Source of the DNA: UBA4459 sp963776205
GTDB taxonomy: Bacteria > Bacteroidota > Bacteroidia > Bacteroidales > F082
Direction of reading: 5' to 3'
Length of the DNA stretch: 64,000 nt
Assembly: GCA_963776205.1 (NCBI GenBank)
Contig: CAVZLR010000001.1
Location: 434,001-498,000, forward strand
Of the stretch, positions 17,718 through 25,796 are shown piece after piece (the first letter of the stretch is position 1; each line of letters begins with the position of its first letter). Both the position numbers and the translations under genes were made by a program. Under the pieces are notes generated by a model that saw nothing but the letters and a program-made list of their open reading frames with translations, did no database searches and was not told where the DNA came from.

Positions 17718-18762
17718 TTTTAGGAATCTTTAAAATTGCCCTGAACACCATTTTTTCTGCTTTGATTTCAAGCAAATCCTGTCGTTGATATATTAATTGC
17801 AGTCTCTTTCTAATATTTGACAAACCAATTCCCTGTCCTTTCTTTTTAACGGCTTCGGGGTCATAATCGTTGCTGATTTCAATAAAAAAATAATGCTCGT
17901 TTGATCTGCACGAAACTTCAACAAGTACTTCTTCAGTGCTATTATAAACACCATGTTTTATTGAATTTTCTATCAGAGGTTGCAGTATCATATTTGGTAT
18001 TTGAAATGCAAGGCAGTCTTCGGTCACTTTCGACACAAAATTCAGTCGTTTACCAAAACGTACCTTTTCAATATCAAGGTAGCGTTTCAGGTTTTCGAAT
18101 TCCTGACGTAAGCTGGCCTTTTCATTTTTATCATGACTAAGAGAATACCGTAAAAAATCGGATAATTTAATCACCATTTCCTGAGCATCTTCAGGGTTTG
18201 TAATTGTAAGCGAGCTTATTGAATTTAAGCTGTTAAATAAAAAATGCGGATTTATCTGTGACTTTAATGCATTTAACTCTGCTTCCTTAACCAGGTTTTG
18301 AAGTTCCGACTGAATATTGAGTTTTTCCTGCAGGTCTTCATAATACATGATCACATAATAAAACATGATGAAAAACAGATAGAAGAAAATACCCGAAACA
18401 ACCCGCCAGGGTAAACTATCATTTAAAAACTGTATGTAAGCAGTATTATCTTCATATAAGCTTCTTAAACCAAAGTAAGCCGCTGTAATCCATATAGCAA
18501 TAATGATCACTGCTACTATCAAGTGGTTGATTATCAGATCAAATTCTGATTGATTTTCCCGCAGGTTAAACCTGATCACATACCAGAGGTTGTAACCTAT
18601 GATTGCAAAACTGAAATTAAAAATGGCAGCATCTGCTATACTGATACCGCCATCAATATGATAAAAAAAGTTAATTACCAGTGTATGAATCCCAAATATG
18701 ACGATCCATGCAACAACAAAGCTAAGGATGTAATTTCTTTTCTTTGATAAAGGATTATGCAT
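17710..18762 (-). CDS. LytS-like sensor histidine kinase (His_kinase family)
   Basis: A 350-residue kinase with four predicted transmembrane helices in the first 140 residues, a short coiled coil, the His_kinase phospho-acceptor motif LKSQINPHFLFNSLNSIS, and a HATPase domain containing QPLIENSIKHG and GQGIGLSNIRKRL. It signals to the LytTR regulator whose gene overlaps it. The LiaF-like membrane protein gene is immediately upstream on the same strand (45 bases), suggesting a cell-envelope-stress unit, by analogy with LiaF-LiaS-LiaR. Confidence 0.9.
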   Translation of the reverse strand: MHNPLSKKRNYILSFVVAWIVIFGIHTLVINFFYHIDGGISIADAAIFNFSFAIIGYNLWYVIRFNLRENQSEFDLIINHLIVAVIIIAIWITAAYFGLRSLYEDNTAYIQFLNDSLPWRVVSGIFFYLFFIMFYYVIMYYEDLQEKLNIQSELQNLVKEAELNALKSQINPHFLFNSLNSISSLTITNPEDAQEMVIKLSDFLRYSLSHDKNEKASLRQEFENLKRYLDIEKVRFGKRLNFVSKVTEDCLAFQIPNMILQPLIENSIKHGVYNSTEEVLVEVSCRSNEHYFFIEISNDYDPEAVKKKGQGIGLSNIRKRLQLIYQRQDLLEIKAEKMVFRAILKIPKND

Positions 18763-18807
18763 AATGTCTATTTAGAGAACGAGATTTGTTATGATTTACT
18801 ATGAACG

Positions 18808-19527
18808 TTAATAACTTTTAACCTCAACCCCTCCAAACATTACAACGCCTTTTAATAGCAATACTTTATTTTCTTTTACTTCATCGGGTTTTATATGCCT
18901 TTTATCAGTGAATCCACCAAATAATGAAAGTGCATCAAATTTAACCTGCCAGTCGTCAGGCACAACCAATTTCGTCCCACCAAACATGGTGAACACATCA
19001 ATGATACAACCTTCAGGGGCTATTTGTGCTGTTTTTAAGTTCAGGTCGCGGCCACCGAAAATTGCAGTTAACGTACCGCCTTTAAAGTTTTGAGACTCAA
19101 CTCGTAATGCTCCACCACCAAAAATGGCGATATCATTTAAGTAGTCAGTGGAAATGGAACCATCTTCATTGCGCATTTGCCTGTTTCTAATTCCTCCGTG
19201 TTTGCCCCTTCGGGTGATAATGATCAATCCGATGGCTATCAAAATGACAGGCCAGAATACCTGGTGAAACCTGATATCAATGTCAAAAAAACTTGGCACC
19301 CAAAATACTAAGCCCAGTCCTATTAGTATATATCCTGTTACCCGATGGTTTGCTGAGGACATAAGAACTAATCCAATGGCTATTAAAATAGTTTTCCAGT
19401 TTAAAATATAATGCCATAGGGGCAAATGGATAATATTAAATGTATTCAGCATTAATAGAGCACCAGCTGCTATCAATACTATGGCTGCTACCAGCTTTCC
19501 GTCAAACGATCTTTTCTTTTCTTCCAT
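18808..19527 (-). CDS. LiaF-like membrane protein (cell-envelope response type)
   Basis: A 239-residue protein with four closely packed N-terminal transmembrane helices (about residues 12-105, a DUF5668-like block) and a C-terminal cytoplasmic or periplasmic beta-helical domain of repeated FGG turns (AIFGGGALRVES, AIFGGRDLNL, TMFGGTKLVVP, SLFGGFTDKR, VMFGGVEVKSY). This is the LiaF/cell-wall-active-antibiotics-response pattern. It lies directly upstream of a LytS-type kinase and LytTR regulator and could act as their accessory inhibitor or sensor; that link is inferred from position only. Confidence 0.78.
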   Translation of the reverse strand: MEEKKRSFDGKLVAAIVLIAAGALLMLNTFNIIHLPLWHYILNWKTILIAIGLVLMSSANHRVTGYILIGLGLVFWVPSFFDIDIRFHQVFWPVILIAIGLIIITRRGKHGGIRNRQMRNEDGSISTDYLNDIAIFGGGALRVESQNFKGGTLTAIFGGRDLNLKTAQIAPEGCIIDVFTMFGGTKLVVPDDWQVKFDALSLFGGFTDKRHIKPDEVKENKVLLLKGVVMFGGVEVKSY

Positions 19528-19703
19528 TTTAGTACACTTTACGTGGTTTACAATGCAAAACTACATTGCGGCGCCACTAATGTAAATAAAAAATCGGTGA
19601 ATGGCGGTGTTTGGTCGGTGAGATGGATTGGTTGAATGCCTATGGTATGTTTATTTAATTAAGGACTTATTAATCTTCAAAAAAACATCCTCTTTAAATA
19701 AAC

Positions 19704-20699
19704 CTATATTTGTTTGTATTGCTCAGCTTCTGATCCCACCCAATCATGATTTTTAAAAACATCTGAAACAGCCTGCTCGTAATCATCAAACGATTTACAC
19801 TTTTTAATCCGGCCAAATACTTTTTCAGGATGGTTGAAAGAATAACACAAAAAACCCCAAAGTTCTTTCATTACATTGATCGCCTGTAAACGGTCATTCA
19901 TCTTCTTTCGGTATGCGAGGTAAAGATCAATAACATATTTCTCAGCAATAGCTTTGCGATCATCAAATGTAACTATTGAACCTTTGATATCACCCGGTAA
20001 AAAAGGATCAATCAGTAGCCCACGGCCAATCATCCAATGATCAATATCCGGGAATTGTTGACTGGATGCTGCTACATCTCCCACAGAAAAAATATCCCCG
20101 TTGTAAACCAGGGGTACTTCACTTATGTCTATACATTTTATGAAAGTATCTTTATCCACATTACCTTTATAAAGTTGCTTGCCAATGCGGGCATGAATGA
20201 CCAATTCCGAAATTTTAAACTGGTTGAAAACAGGTATTAATTCAAATATTTCATCTGATGAATAATATCCCAACCGGCACTTTACCGAAAGTTGAACAGG
20301 CAATTGCTCCTGTACGCGAGAAAGTATTTCAGCAACCATTTCAGGATGGGGTAACATACCTGAGCCTCTTTTTTTATTGGCTACTCTCGGGTATGGGCAA
20401 CCCAGATTCCAATTGATCTCCGTAAATTCCTTTTCAGCACAAAATTCTCCAAAACGTAATATCTCATCTGCATCTTTGCTGAGTATTTGCGGTACCAAAG
20501 GTATTTTGTTATGATGAATTTCACTTAATTCATCCGAGCGGGTAATAAGGTTTTTCTTTTTATAAATGCCGGTAAAAAATGGTGTGAACAGCTTATCAAC
20601 ACCTGTGAAATATTGAGTATATATTTCCCTGAAAACGCCTCCTGTTATTCCCTGGAAAGGCGCTAAATACAAATTGTCTTTGCAATTCATGTTTCGCAA
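19704..20699 (-). CDS. tRNA-dihydrouridine synthase family protein
   Basis: A 331-residue FMN enzyme with the Dus N-terminus YLAPFQGITGGVFR and the catalytic cysteine in NWNLGCPYPRVANKKRGSGM. It reduces specific uridines in tRNA D-loops. A second Dus gene (DusB type) lies at 34.0 kb and differs clearly, so this one is a paralogue with a different site specificity, closer to the DusC-like group. ATG 20690 (MNCKDNLYLAPF) is an alternative start. Confidence 0.88.
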   Translation of the reverse strand: MRNMNCKDNLYLAPFQGITGGVFREIYTQYFTGVDKLFTPFFTGIYKKKNLITRSDELSEIHHNKIPLVPQILSKDADEILRFGEFCAEKEFTEINWNLGCPYPRVANKKRGSGMLPHPEMVAEILSRVQEQLPVQLSVKCRLGYYSSDEIFELIPVFNQFKISELVIHARIGKQLYKGNVDKDTFIKCIDISEVPLVYNGDIFSVGDVAASSQQFPDIDHWMIGRGLLIDPFLPGDIKGSIVTFDDRKAIAEKYVIDLYLAYRKKMNDRLQAINVMKELWGFLCYSFNHPEKVFGRIKKCKSFDDYEQAVSDVFKNHDWVGSEAEQYKQI

Positions 20700-20744
20700 A
20701 AATAAGAAAGCTTCCTGTAAATACCGGATTTAAATAACTGACGG

Positions 20745-21257
20745 CTAATAATGTTGTTCAACCTTAGTTGCTACATCTAAGGCGCTATTGGTAATAAGTA
20801 TGATCATGCCGTTTTCGTCCACCAGGTACATAGTCGGGATGCTGCCAACTCCATATAAATCTGCTACCGGTGAATCAAATCCTTTCAAATCACTCACATG
20901 ATCGTAACCCAGATTTTCATTTTCTATTCCATCTATCCATTTGTTTTTATCAGTATCCAATGAAACACCAAGAATTTTAAATCCTTTATTTTTATATGCG
21001 TTGTGCAACATTACCAACACTGGGTTTTCAGCCTTGCAATACGAACACCATGATGCCCAGAATTCAACCAGTACCAGTTGTCCTTTGTAATCAGATAATG
21101 ACACATTGTTGCTGTTTACATCCGGTAGTGTAAAGTCCGGAGCTACATTTCCGACCTTAATTCCATCAACAGGTTCAGACTCATTTTTTTTACACGCCAG
21201 GGTCCCGATAACTAATGAAATAATCAGGATGGATATGATTGTTTTTTTCATTGCCAT
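20745..21257 (-). CDS. TlpA-like thioredoxin-fold lipoprotein
   Basis: A 170-residue lipoprotein (lipobox GTLACKK, Cys22) with an AhpC/TlpA thioredoxin domain and redox motif WASWCSYCKAENP. The cis-Pro segment is GVGSIPTMYLVDENG. It probably reduces or isomerises disulfides in the periplasm. This is a second TlpA-like protein, distinct from the membrane-anchored one at 7.8 kb (WATWCPPC). The gene stands alone between the Dus gene and a divergent FabH-type gene. Confidence 0.87.
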   Translation of the reverse strand: MAMKKTIISILIISLVIGTLACKKNESEPVDGIKVGNVAPDFTLPDVNSNNVSLSDYKGQLVLVEFWASWCSYCKAENPVLVMLHNAYKNKGFKILGVSLDTDKNKWIDGIENENLGYDHVSDLKGFDSPVADLYGVGSIPTMYLVDENGMIILITNSALDVATKVEQHY

Positions 21258-21418
21258 TTCTTATGATTTTATAAACAAGAAAATATATAAATTATTGTAT
21301 GTTAAATATAGACGTGAATTTCTTAAAATTCTTACCAGAATGACATGAATATTCACCTACTCTTTATCGATTTTTATAAAACCCATAGTCAGGAGCATTT
21401 TATTCTAAGCGATTATTA

Positions 21419-21426
21419 TAGTTTTG
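21419..21426 (+). promoter_or_regulatory. TAnnTTTG promoter box of the FabH-type gene
   Basis: TAGTTTTG lies 25 bases before the ATG at 21452, a normal position for a Bacteroidota -7 element. The -33 element is not clear. Confidence 0.45.
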
Positions 21427-21451
21427 CAAGTTCATTTTTAATAAACAAAGC

Positions 21452-22525
21452 ATGAAAATCACTTCATATATAAGCGGAACAGGGAGTTATATTCCGACTG
21501 TTATTAAGGACAATTCTTCGTTTTTAGACAATATATTTTACGATGCTCAAAAGAAAGCATTGCCCTACGGAAATGATATCGTCATTGAGAAATTTCTTGA
21601 AATAACGGGTATCGAATCCAGGCGCTATGCCAAGGATGAGATGAATACTTCCGACATCGGTACAATTGCTGCTCAAAAAGCTCTTGAAGATGCAGGTATT
21701 GATGCCGAGTCAATTGATCAGATAATTGTAGCGCATAACTTTGGCGATGTATCAAAAAATAACCAGCAATCAGATATTTTACCCAGTATTGCTTCCCGAA
21801 TCAAACACAATTTGAAAATTAAGAACCCTTCCTGTGTTGCCTATGACATTCTTTTTGGATGCCCGGGATGGATACAAGGCATAATTCAGGCAGATTCTTA
21901 TATCAAGTCGGGTATGGCGAAACATTGTTTGGTGATTGGAACAGAAACCTTGAGTCGTGTAATTGATACACACGACAGGGATTCGATGATTTATTCGGAT
22001 GGTGCAGGCGCTTGCATTGTTTCAAAGAAAGATATTGATGATGAAATTGGAATAATTTCCTTTGCATCTGAAAGTCATACATACGATGAAGCTTATTATT
22101 TGCGCTACGGGGAGTCTTTTGAACCCAATACAGAAGATCATCTGCTGTATATCAAAATGGATGGCAGGAAAATTTATGAATTTGCCTTAAAGAATGTACC
22201 ACTCGCCATGAAAGCCTGCCTGGATACATCTGGTCATGATATTCGAGAAATAAAGAAAATATTGATTCACCAGGCCAATGAGAAAATGGATTTCGCCATC
22301 ATCCAGCGGTTCTTTAAATTATATGGAATCAGGGATGTGCCAAAAAGTATTATGCCTATGAGCATACACAAGTTGGGGAACAGTTCCGTTGCCACCGTAC
22401 CAACCTTGTACGATCTGATAAGGAAAAAAGAATGTAACGGACACACGATAGATACAGGTGACCTACTTTTATTTGCATCGGTTGGTGCCGGAATGCATAT
22501 TAATGCATTTGTATATCAAACGTAA
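21452..22525 (+). CDS. 3-oxoacyl-ACP synthase III (FabH) family protein
   Basis: A 357-residue thiolase-fold condensing enzyme with the catalytic triad visible: Cys in YDILFGCPGWIQG, His in ILIHQANEKMD and Asn in KLGNSSVATVP. It is longer than housekeeping FabH (about 320-330 residues) and has divergent sequence around the Cys, so it may be a specialised synthase for a secondary lipid or branched-chain starter. No acyl-carrier-protein or other fatty-acid gene is next to it. Confident in the family, not in the substrate. Confidence 0.85.
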   Translation: MKITSYISGTGSYIPTVIKDNSSFLDNIFYDAQKKALPYGNDIVIEKFLEITGIESRRYAKDEMNTSDIGTIAAQKALEDAGIDAESIDQIIVAHNFGDVSKNNQQSDILPSIASRIKHNLKIKNPSCVAYDILFGCPGWIQGIIQADSYIKSGMAKHCLVIGTETLSRVIDTHDRDSMIYSDGAGACIVSKKDIDDEIGIISFASESHTYDEAYYLRYGESFEPNTEDHLLYIKMDGRKIYEFALKNVPLAMKACLDTSGHDIREIKKILIHQANEKMDFAIIQRFFKLYGIRDVPKSIMPMSIHKLGNSSVATVPTLYDLIRKKECNGHTIDTGDLLLFASVGAGMHINAFVYQT

Positions 22526-22546
22526 TTCTGAAATACACCAGATTAT

Positions 22547-23461
22547 TTATAATTCAGTAACCTTTATCTCAGCAATGTCGGATTTGCCCAATCCGAGCTC
22601 TTTAGCTGCAGTAAATGTGTAAATATCCTGAGGTCCCATTCCTAAAATCGATGAGGCATATATATCCATTGCCAACGGGTCAGTACCACCGATAATAAGG
22701 CCCGGCGAAATTGTATCTCCCGGACCTCTTGGGCCATTGTTAATGGCACAAATTCCGGCATCAATAACAGAAAGATCGGGCTTCCTGATCAGGTTCAGAT
22801 CAGCAATACATGTTGAAAGATATACTGTTTTACTGTAGGTATATTCACCATCGGGCGAGTGCATATTTCGATTTGTATCACGTGAAGAAACACCCATCAG
22901 GTTTTTTAATATGCCTGAGTAAATGGTTCCGTTATGATGTTTGGCAACCGGTACATTGATAAATACATCCGATTCCATAAATATTTTAAAAACTTCAGCC
23001 GATTTCATTTCCTTACCTCCGTTAATATCAATTTCAACCCTTTCATCTCCATAAATAATTTCATCAATCATAGGTTTCATCTCGGTATAATACTGGCTTT
23101 CTTCCCAATAACCTTCTCTTGCAGGTTTGTAGCAAATGATCTTACCGGCACCAGCATTTTTGCACATTTTCATTAAAACCAAAACGATATCCGGATTTGT
23201 ATAAAATCCCTTATGCACCCATGGGCTATTGACAAGAAATCCAACCGAATCTCCAGGTTTTACGAATGATTCAATACCGCCTAATGATTCAATCAATGTG
23301 GGTATAGCTTCTTTCGGGTTTTCAGAAGAAATGCTGTAAATATCACTTTTATCATTTGATACATTAGCTCTTAAGAATTTTGGAATAAGAGACAAACTGA
23401 TTGAAACACCGCCAATTGTTATACTGTCTCTGATGAATTTTCTTCGATTCATTGAATTCAT
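22547..23461 (-). CDS. DUF362 protein with Tat-type signal
   Basis: A 304-residue protein with a twin-arginine-like leader (NRRKFIRDSITIGG) and the DUF362 core (VFINVPVAKHHNGTIYSGILKNLMGV, in parts, and DAGICAINNGPRGPG). DUF362 proteins are often found as iron-sulfur-associated proteins, but the 4Fe-4S cysteine clusters of longer members are absent here. It would be exported folded to the periplasm. Convergent with the FabH-type gene. Function unknown. Confidence 0.78.
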   Translation of the reverse strand: MNSMNRRKFIRDSITIGGVSISLSLIPKFLRANVSNDKSDIYSISSENPKEAIPTLIESLGGIESFVKPGDSVGFLVNSPWVHKGFYTNPDIVLVLMKMCKNAGAGKIICYKPAREGYWEESQYYTEMKPMIDEIIYGDERVEIDINGGKEMKSAEVFKIFMESDVFINVPVAKHHNGTIYSGILKNLMGVSSRDTNRNMHSPDGEYTYSKTVYLSTCIADLNLIRKPDLSVIDAGICAINNGPRGPGDTISPGLIIGGTDPLAMDIYASSILGMGPQDIYTFTAAKELGLGKSDIAEIKVTEL

Positions 23462-23552
23462 GCTCGTATAATTTTTAATAACAGACTAAGCCTTAAAGTT
23501 AATTGAAATTTAATCAGCGATTTAAATAATGTAGAAATTGTTTTAACTTTAA

Positions 23553-24140
23553 ATGGAATTTATTAACCTAATATTAAAAAATATGTTATTTGAAAATTTA
23601 TCATTCGGTTTGGATATAGCAACTGCGTTATCAGTTATTGCAGCAGCTATTGCATTTATATGGAACTCCGTTAATTCAAGCAGAAGAGAACAAAAAGAAC
23701 GCCAAAAGGAAATGGCAAGGGAACGTGTTGAAAGACAAAAGGAGGTTGTTAAGAACCAGGTTTTTAAGGTAATCGATAAGCTCATTGATGAAAAAATAAA
23801 TTTATTCAATGAAATTATGTTTATTGAGCATAAAGTAAGAGATGGTGAGACCAATATGAATTTGAATTCTTTGCGGGATATGATCTATAAGTCTACATTT
23901 ATTTTTAAGAGTAGAATTGAACCGATTGGGAATGTATATGGCAATGGTATCTTTTTAGAGCTTGCAAAAGATTACGAAAAGGAAATGTATCAATGGACTT
24001 ATGATTTTGCCGAACTAACAAGCGGAGAAAGTGACAAGGAATGGGATTTTAATACGGTCATGTTCCAGCCTACTGAAATCACAGACAAATATATAACTCA
24101 ATTACTTTTAGAATCAGAAAAATATATTGATAACTTATAG
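23553..24140 (+). CDS. Hypothetical membrane-anchored coiled-coil protein
   Basis: A 195-residue protein that I do not recognise. It has a hydrophobic segment at about residues 20-40 (LDIATALSVIAAAIAFIW), then a highly charged coiled coil (residues 44-70, rich in Arg, Lys, Glu and Gln), then a mixed helical domain with no obvious catalytic motif. The layout resembles proteins anchored in the inner membrane with a cytoplasmic tail. ATG 23583 is an alternative start. The downstream gene is pdxB, 55 bases away; no functional link is apparent. Confidence 0.6.
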   Translation: MEFINLILKNMLFENLSFGLDIATALSVIAAAIAFIWNSVNSSRREQKERQKEMARERVERQKEVVKNQVFKVIDKLIDEKINLFNEIMFIEHKVRDGETNMNLNSLRDMIYKSTFIFKSRIEPIGNVYGNGIFLELAKDYEKEMYQWTYDFAELTSGESDKEWDFNTVMFQPTEITDKYITQLLLESEKYIDNL

Positions 24141-24195
24141 GCAATTAATCACCAGCGGTGATAATCAAAAAAATGGATTTTAAAGACCGGTATGA

Positions 24196-25335
24196 ATGAT
24201 GAAAGTTGTAGTCGACAATAAAATATCATTTTTAAAAGGAGTGCTAGAACCTTTTGGGCAGGTTGAGTATTATCCGGGTAAGGATATTTCGCCCGAAAAA
24301 GTAAAAGATGCTGATGCATTGATTGTAAGAACCAGGACAAAATGCAATGCAGGTTTACTTGACGGAAGTGCAGTTAAATTTATTGCCACGGCCACCATCG
24401 GTTTTGATCATATTGATACTGAATACTGCAAATTAAAAGGGATTAAGTGGGTTAATGCGCCTGGTTGTAATTCAGGCTCGGTCATGCAATACATTGCTGC
24501 TGCCCTGGTTCATTTATCAAATAAATATAATTTCTCTTTTTCCGAAAAAACACTTGGTATTGTCGGCGTTGGAAATGTGGGTTCAAAAGTTGCCCGGATG
24601 GCTTCTGTATTGGGAATGAAAGTATTACTTAACGATCCTCCAAGGGAAAGAAAAGAAGGAAAAGGAAATTTTGTCTCCATAGATGAAATACAGGAAAAAG
24701 CGGATATTATCACCTTCCACGTTCCATTAAATAAAAATGGAATAGATAAAACTTATTATTTATTTAATGAAGGTTTTCTTGAAAAGGTAAAAAAGGGAAC
24801 CATTATCATCAACAGTTCTCGCGGAGAAGTTGTGTCCGGGGATGTGCTAAAAAAAGGATTGATCAGCAAAAAGTTACAGGCAGCAGTAATTGACGTTTGG
24901 GAAAACGAGCCGGAAATTGATCCGGACCTGCTTCATCTTATTGATATTGGTACGCCACATATTGCCGGCTATTCTGTCGATGGAAAAGCAAACGGAACTG
25001 CAATGAGTGTCCAGGCCTTGAGTCGGTTTTTCAATTTAAAAATGGATGGCTGGATCCCTGAAAATATTCCATCAGCTCCTGAAGCTACATTCGAAATTGA
25101 TTGCAATGGTGTAGGTTCAGAGGAGATAATTAAACGAATTGTTCTCAAGACCTACAATATAATAAATGATGATCTCACCCTACGAAATTCGCCTGATACA
25201 TTTGAAGAGCAAAGGGGTAATTATCCCATCAGGCGTGAATTCCATGCCCATTACCCAAGACTGACCAATGATTCGGAAAGTGTGGCTGAGGTACTTAAAT
25301 TATTGGGATTTAATAAATACGGTCATGCTTTATAA
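24196..25335 (+). CDS. pdxB: 4-phosphoerythronate dehydrogenase
   Basis: A 379-residue D-2-hydroxyacid dehydrogenase of the PdxB type, used in DXP-dependent pyridoxal phosphate synthesis. The NAD-binding motif is GIVGVGNVGSKVARMA; catalytic residues lie in INSSRGEVV (Arg), VWENEPEID (Glu) and GTPHIAGYSVDGKANG (His). The extra C-terminal domain of about 90 residues after the dehydrogenase core distinguishes PdxB from SerA or phosphite-type enzymes. ATG 24199 is an equally possible start. Confidence 0.9.
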   Translation: MMKVVVDNKISFLKGVLEPFGQVEYYPGKDISPEKVKDADALIVRTRTKCNAGLLDGSAVKFIATATIGFDHIDTEYCKLKGIKWVNAPGCNSGSVMQYIAAALVHLSNKYNFSFSEKTLGIVGVGNVGSKVARMASVLGMKVLLNDPPRERKEGKGNFVSIDEIQEKADIITFHVPLNKNGIDKTYYLFNEGFLEKVKKGTIIINSSRGEVVSGDVLKKGLISKKLQAAVIDVWENEPEIDPDLLHLIDIGTPHIAGYSVDGKANGTAMSVQALSRFFNLKMDGWIPENIPSAPEATFEIDCNGVGSEEIIKRIVLKTYNIINDDLTLRNSPDTFEEQRGNYPIRREFHAHYPRLTNDSESVAEVLKLLGFNKYGHAL

Positions 25336-25363
25336 AAATAGATATTAAAATACGCAAATAAAA

Positions 25364-25396
25364 AGCCACCTACTATTTTATATTTAGTAAGCGGCT
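25364..25396 (-). terminator. Hairpin behind tRNA-tail copy 1
   Basis: An imperfect inverted repeat (AGCC at 25364 with GGCT at 25393, inner ACTA/TAGT pairing) followed on the minus strand by five T residues. It lies just downstream, in minus-strand sense, of the orphan tRNA 3' end at 25402-25418, as expected of a tRNA terminator. Confidence 0.5.
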
Positions 25397-25401
25397 GATT
25401 A

Positions 25402-25418
25402 CTTCTGTGGGCCCACCA
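25402..25418 (-). repeat. Orphan tRNA 3'-end repeat, copy 1
   Basis: CTTCTGTGGGCCCACCA on the plus strand is identical to the 3' acceptor end plus six downstream bases of the intact tRNA at 33164-33237, in the same orientation. Nothing else of the tRNA is present; the next bases belong to an antiporter stub. Confidence 0.8.
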
Positions 25419-25564
25419 CCATTGTTTTTGCCATTATCGTACTCGATGTGCAATTACCACACATGGACACAATCATTATCACCACTGTTTGTGTTATCCT
25501 GCTAAGTGCATTTTTGCACGGTTTCGCAGTAAAACCATTCATCAAGTTGTTGAATAAAAAATAG
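25416..25564 (+). pseudogene. C-terminal stub of a cation/proton antiporter (CPA1/NhaP type)
   Basis: In frame from about 25416 to the stop at 25562-25564 the sequence encodes TTIVFAIIVLDVQLPHMD, then a hydrophobic helix and FLHGFAVKPFIKLLNKK. The transmembrane helix followed by S-x-x-x-HG and a short polar end is the usual C-terminus of CPA1 sodium/proton antiporters, where a GPRGLA-T-IVF stretch precedes it. The remaining roughly 350 N-terminal residues are missing and are replaced by the orphan tRNA end. The GGGCCC of the tRNA acceptor coincides with the Gly-Pro codons expected at this point, so the junction may have formed through microhomology. Confidence 0.6.
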
Positions 25565-25796
25565 TTTTTCACATGTGCTCGATTTCTTTAACAGGTGAAG
25601 GCTTTTTCTTGATTTATGTTAATTTTGATAATTACTCCCTGATAAGTAGTACCTTGTTTTGCGATTTGGCTAAGCTCAGTCTCACACAGGAACTCACTTA
25701 GCTATAAATTTCTACTTTTGAAATCAAAACCTGATTCCGTTTGTTCCATAATAAGCAATAACAATTTGAACACTAATACTAATATATACAAAATGG
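25565..25796. other. Gap between antiporter stub and ygiQ
   Basis: 232 bp, AT-rich, with scattered stops in all frames. No promoter box with good spacing, RNA or recognisable coding fragment was seen. Confidence 0.4.
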
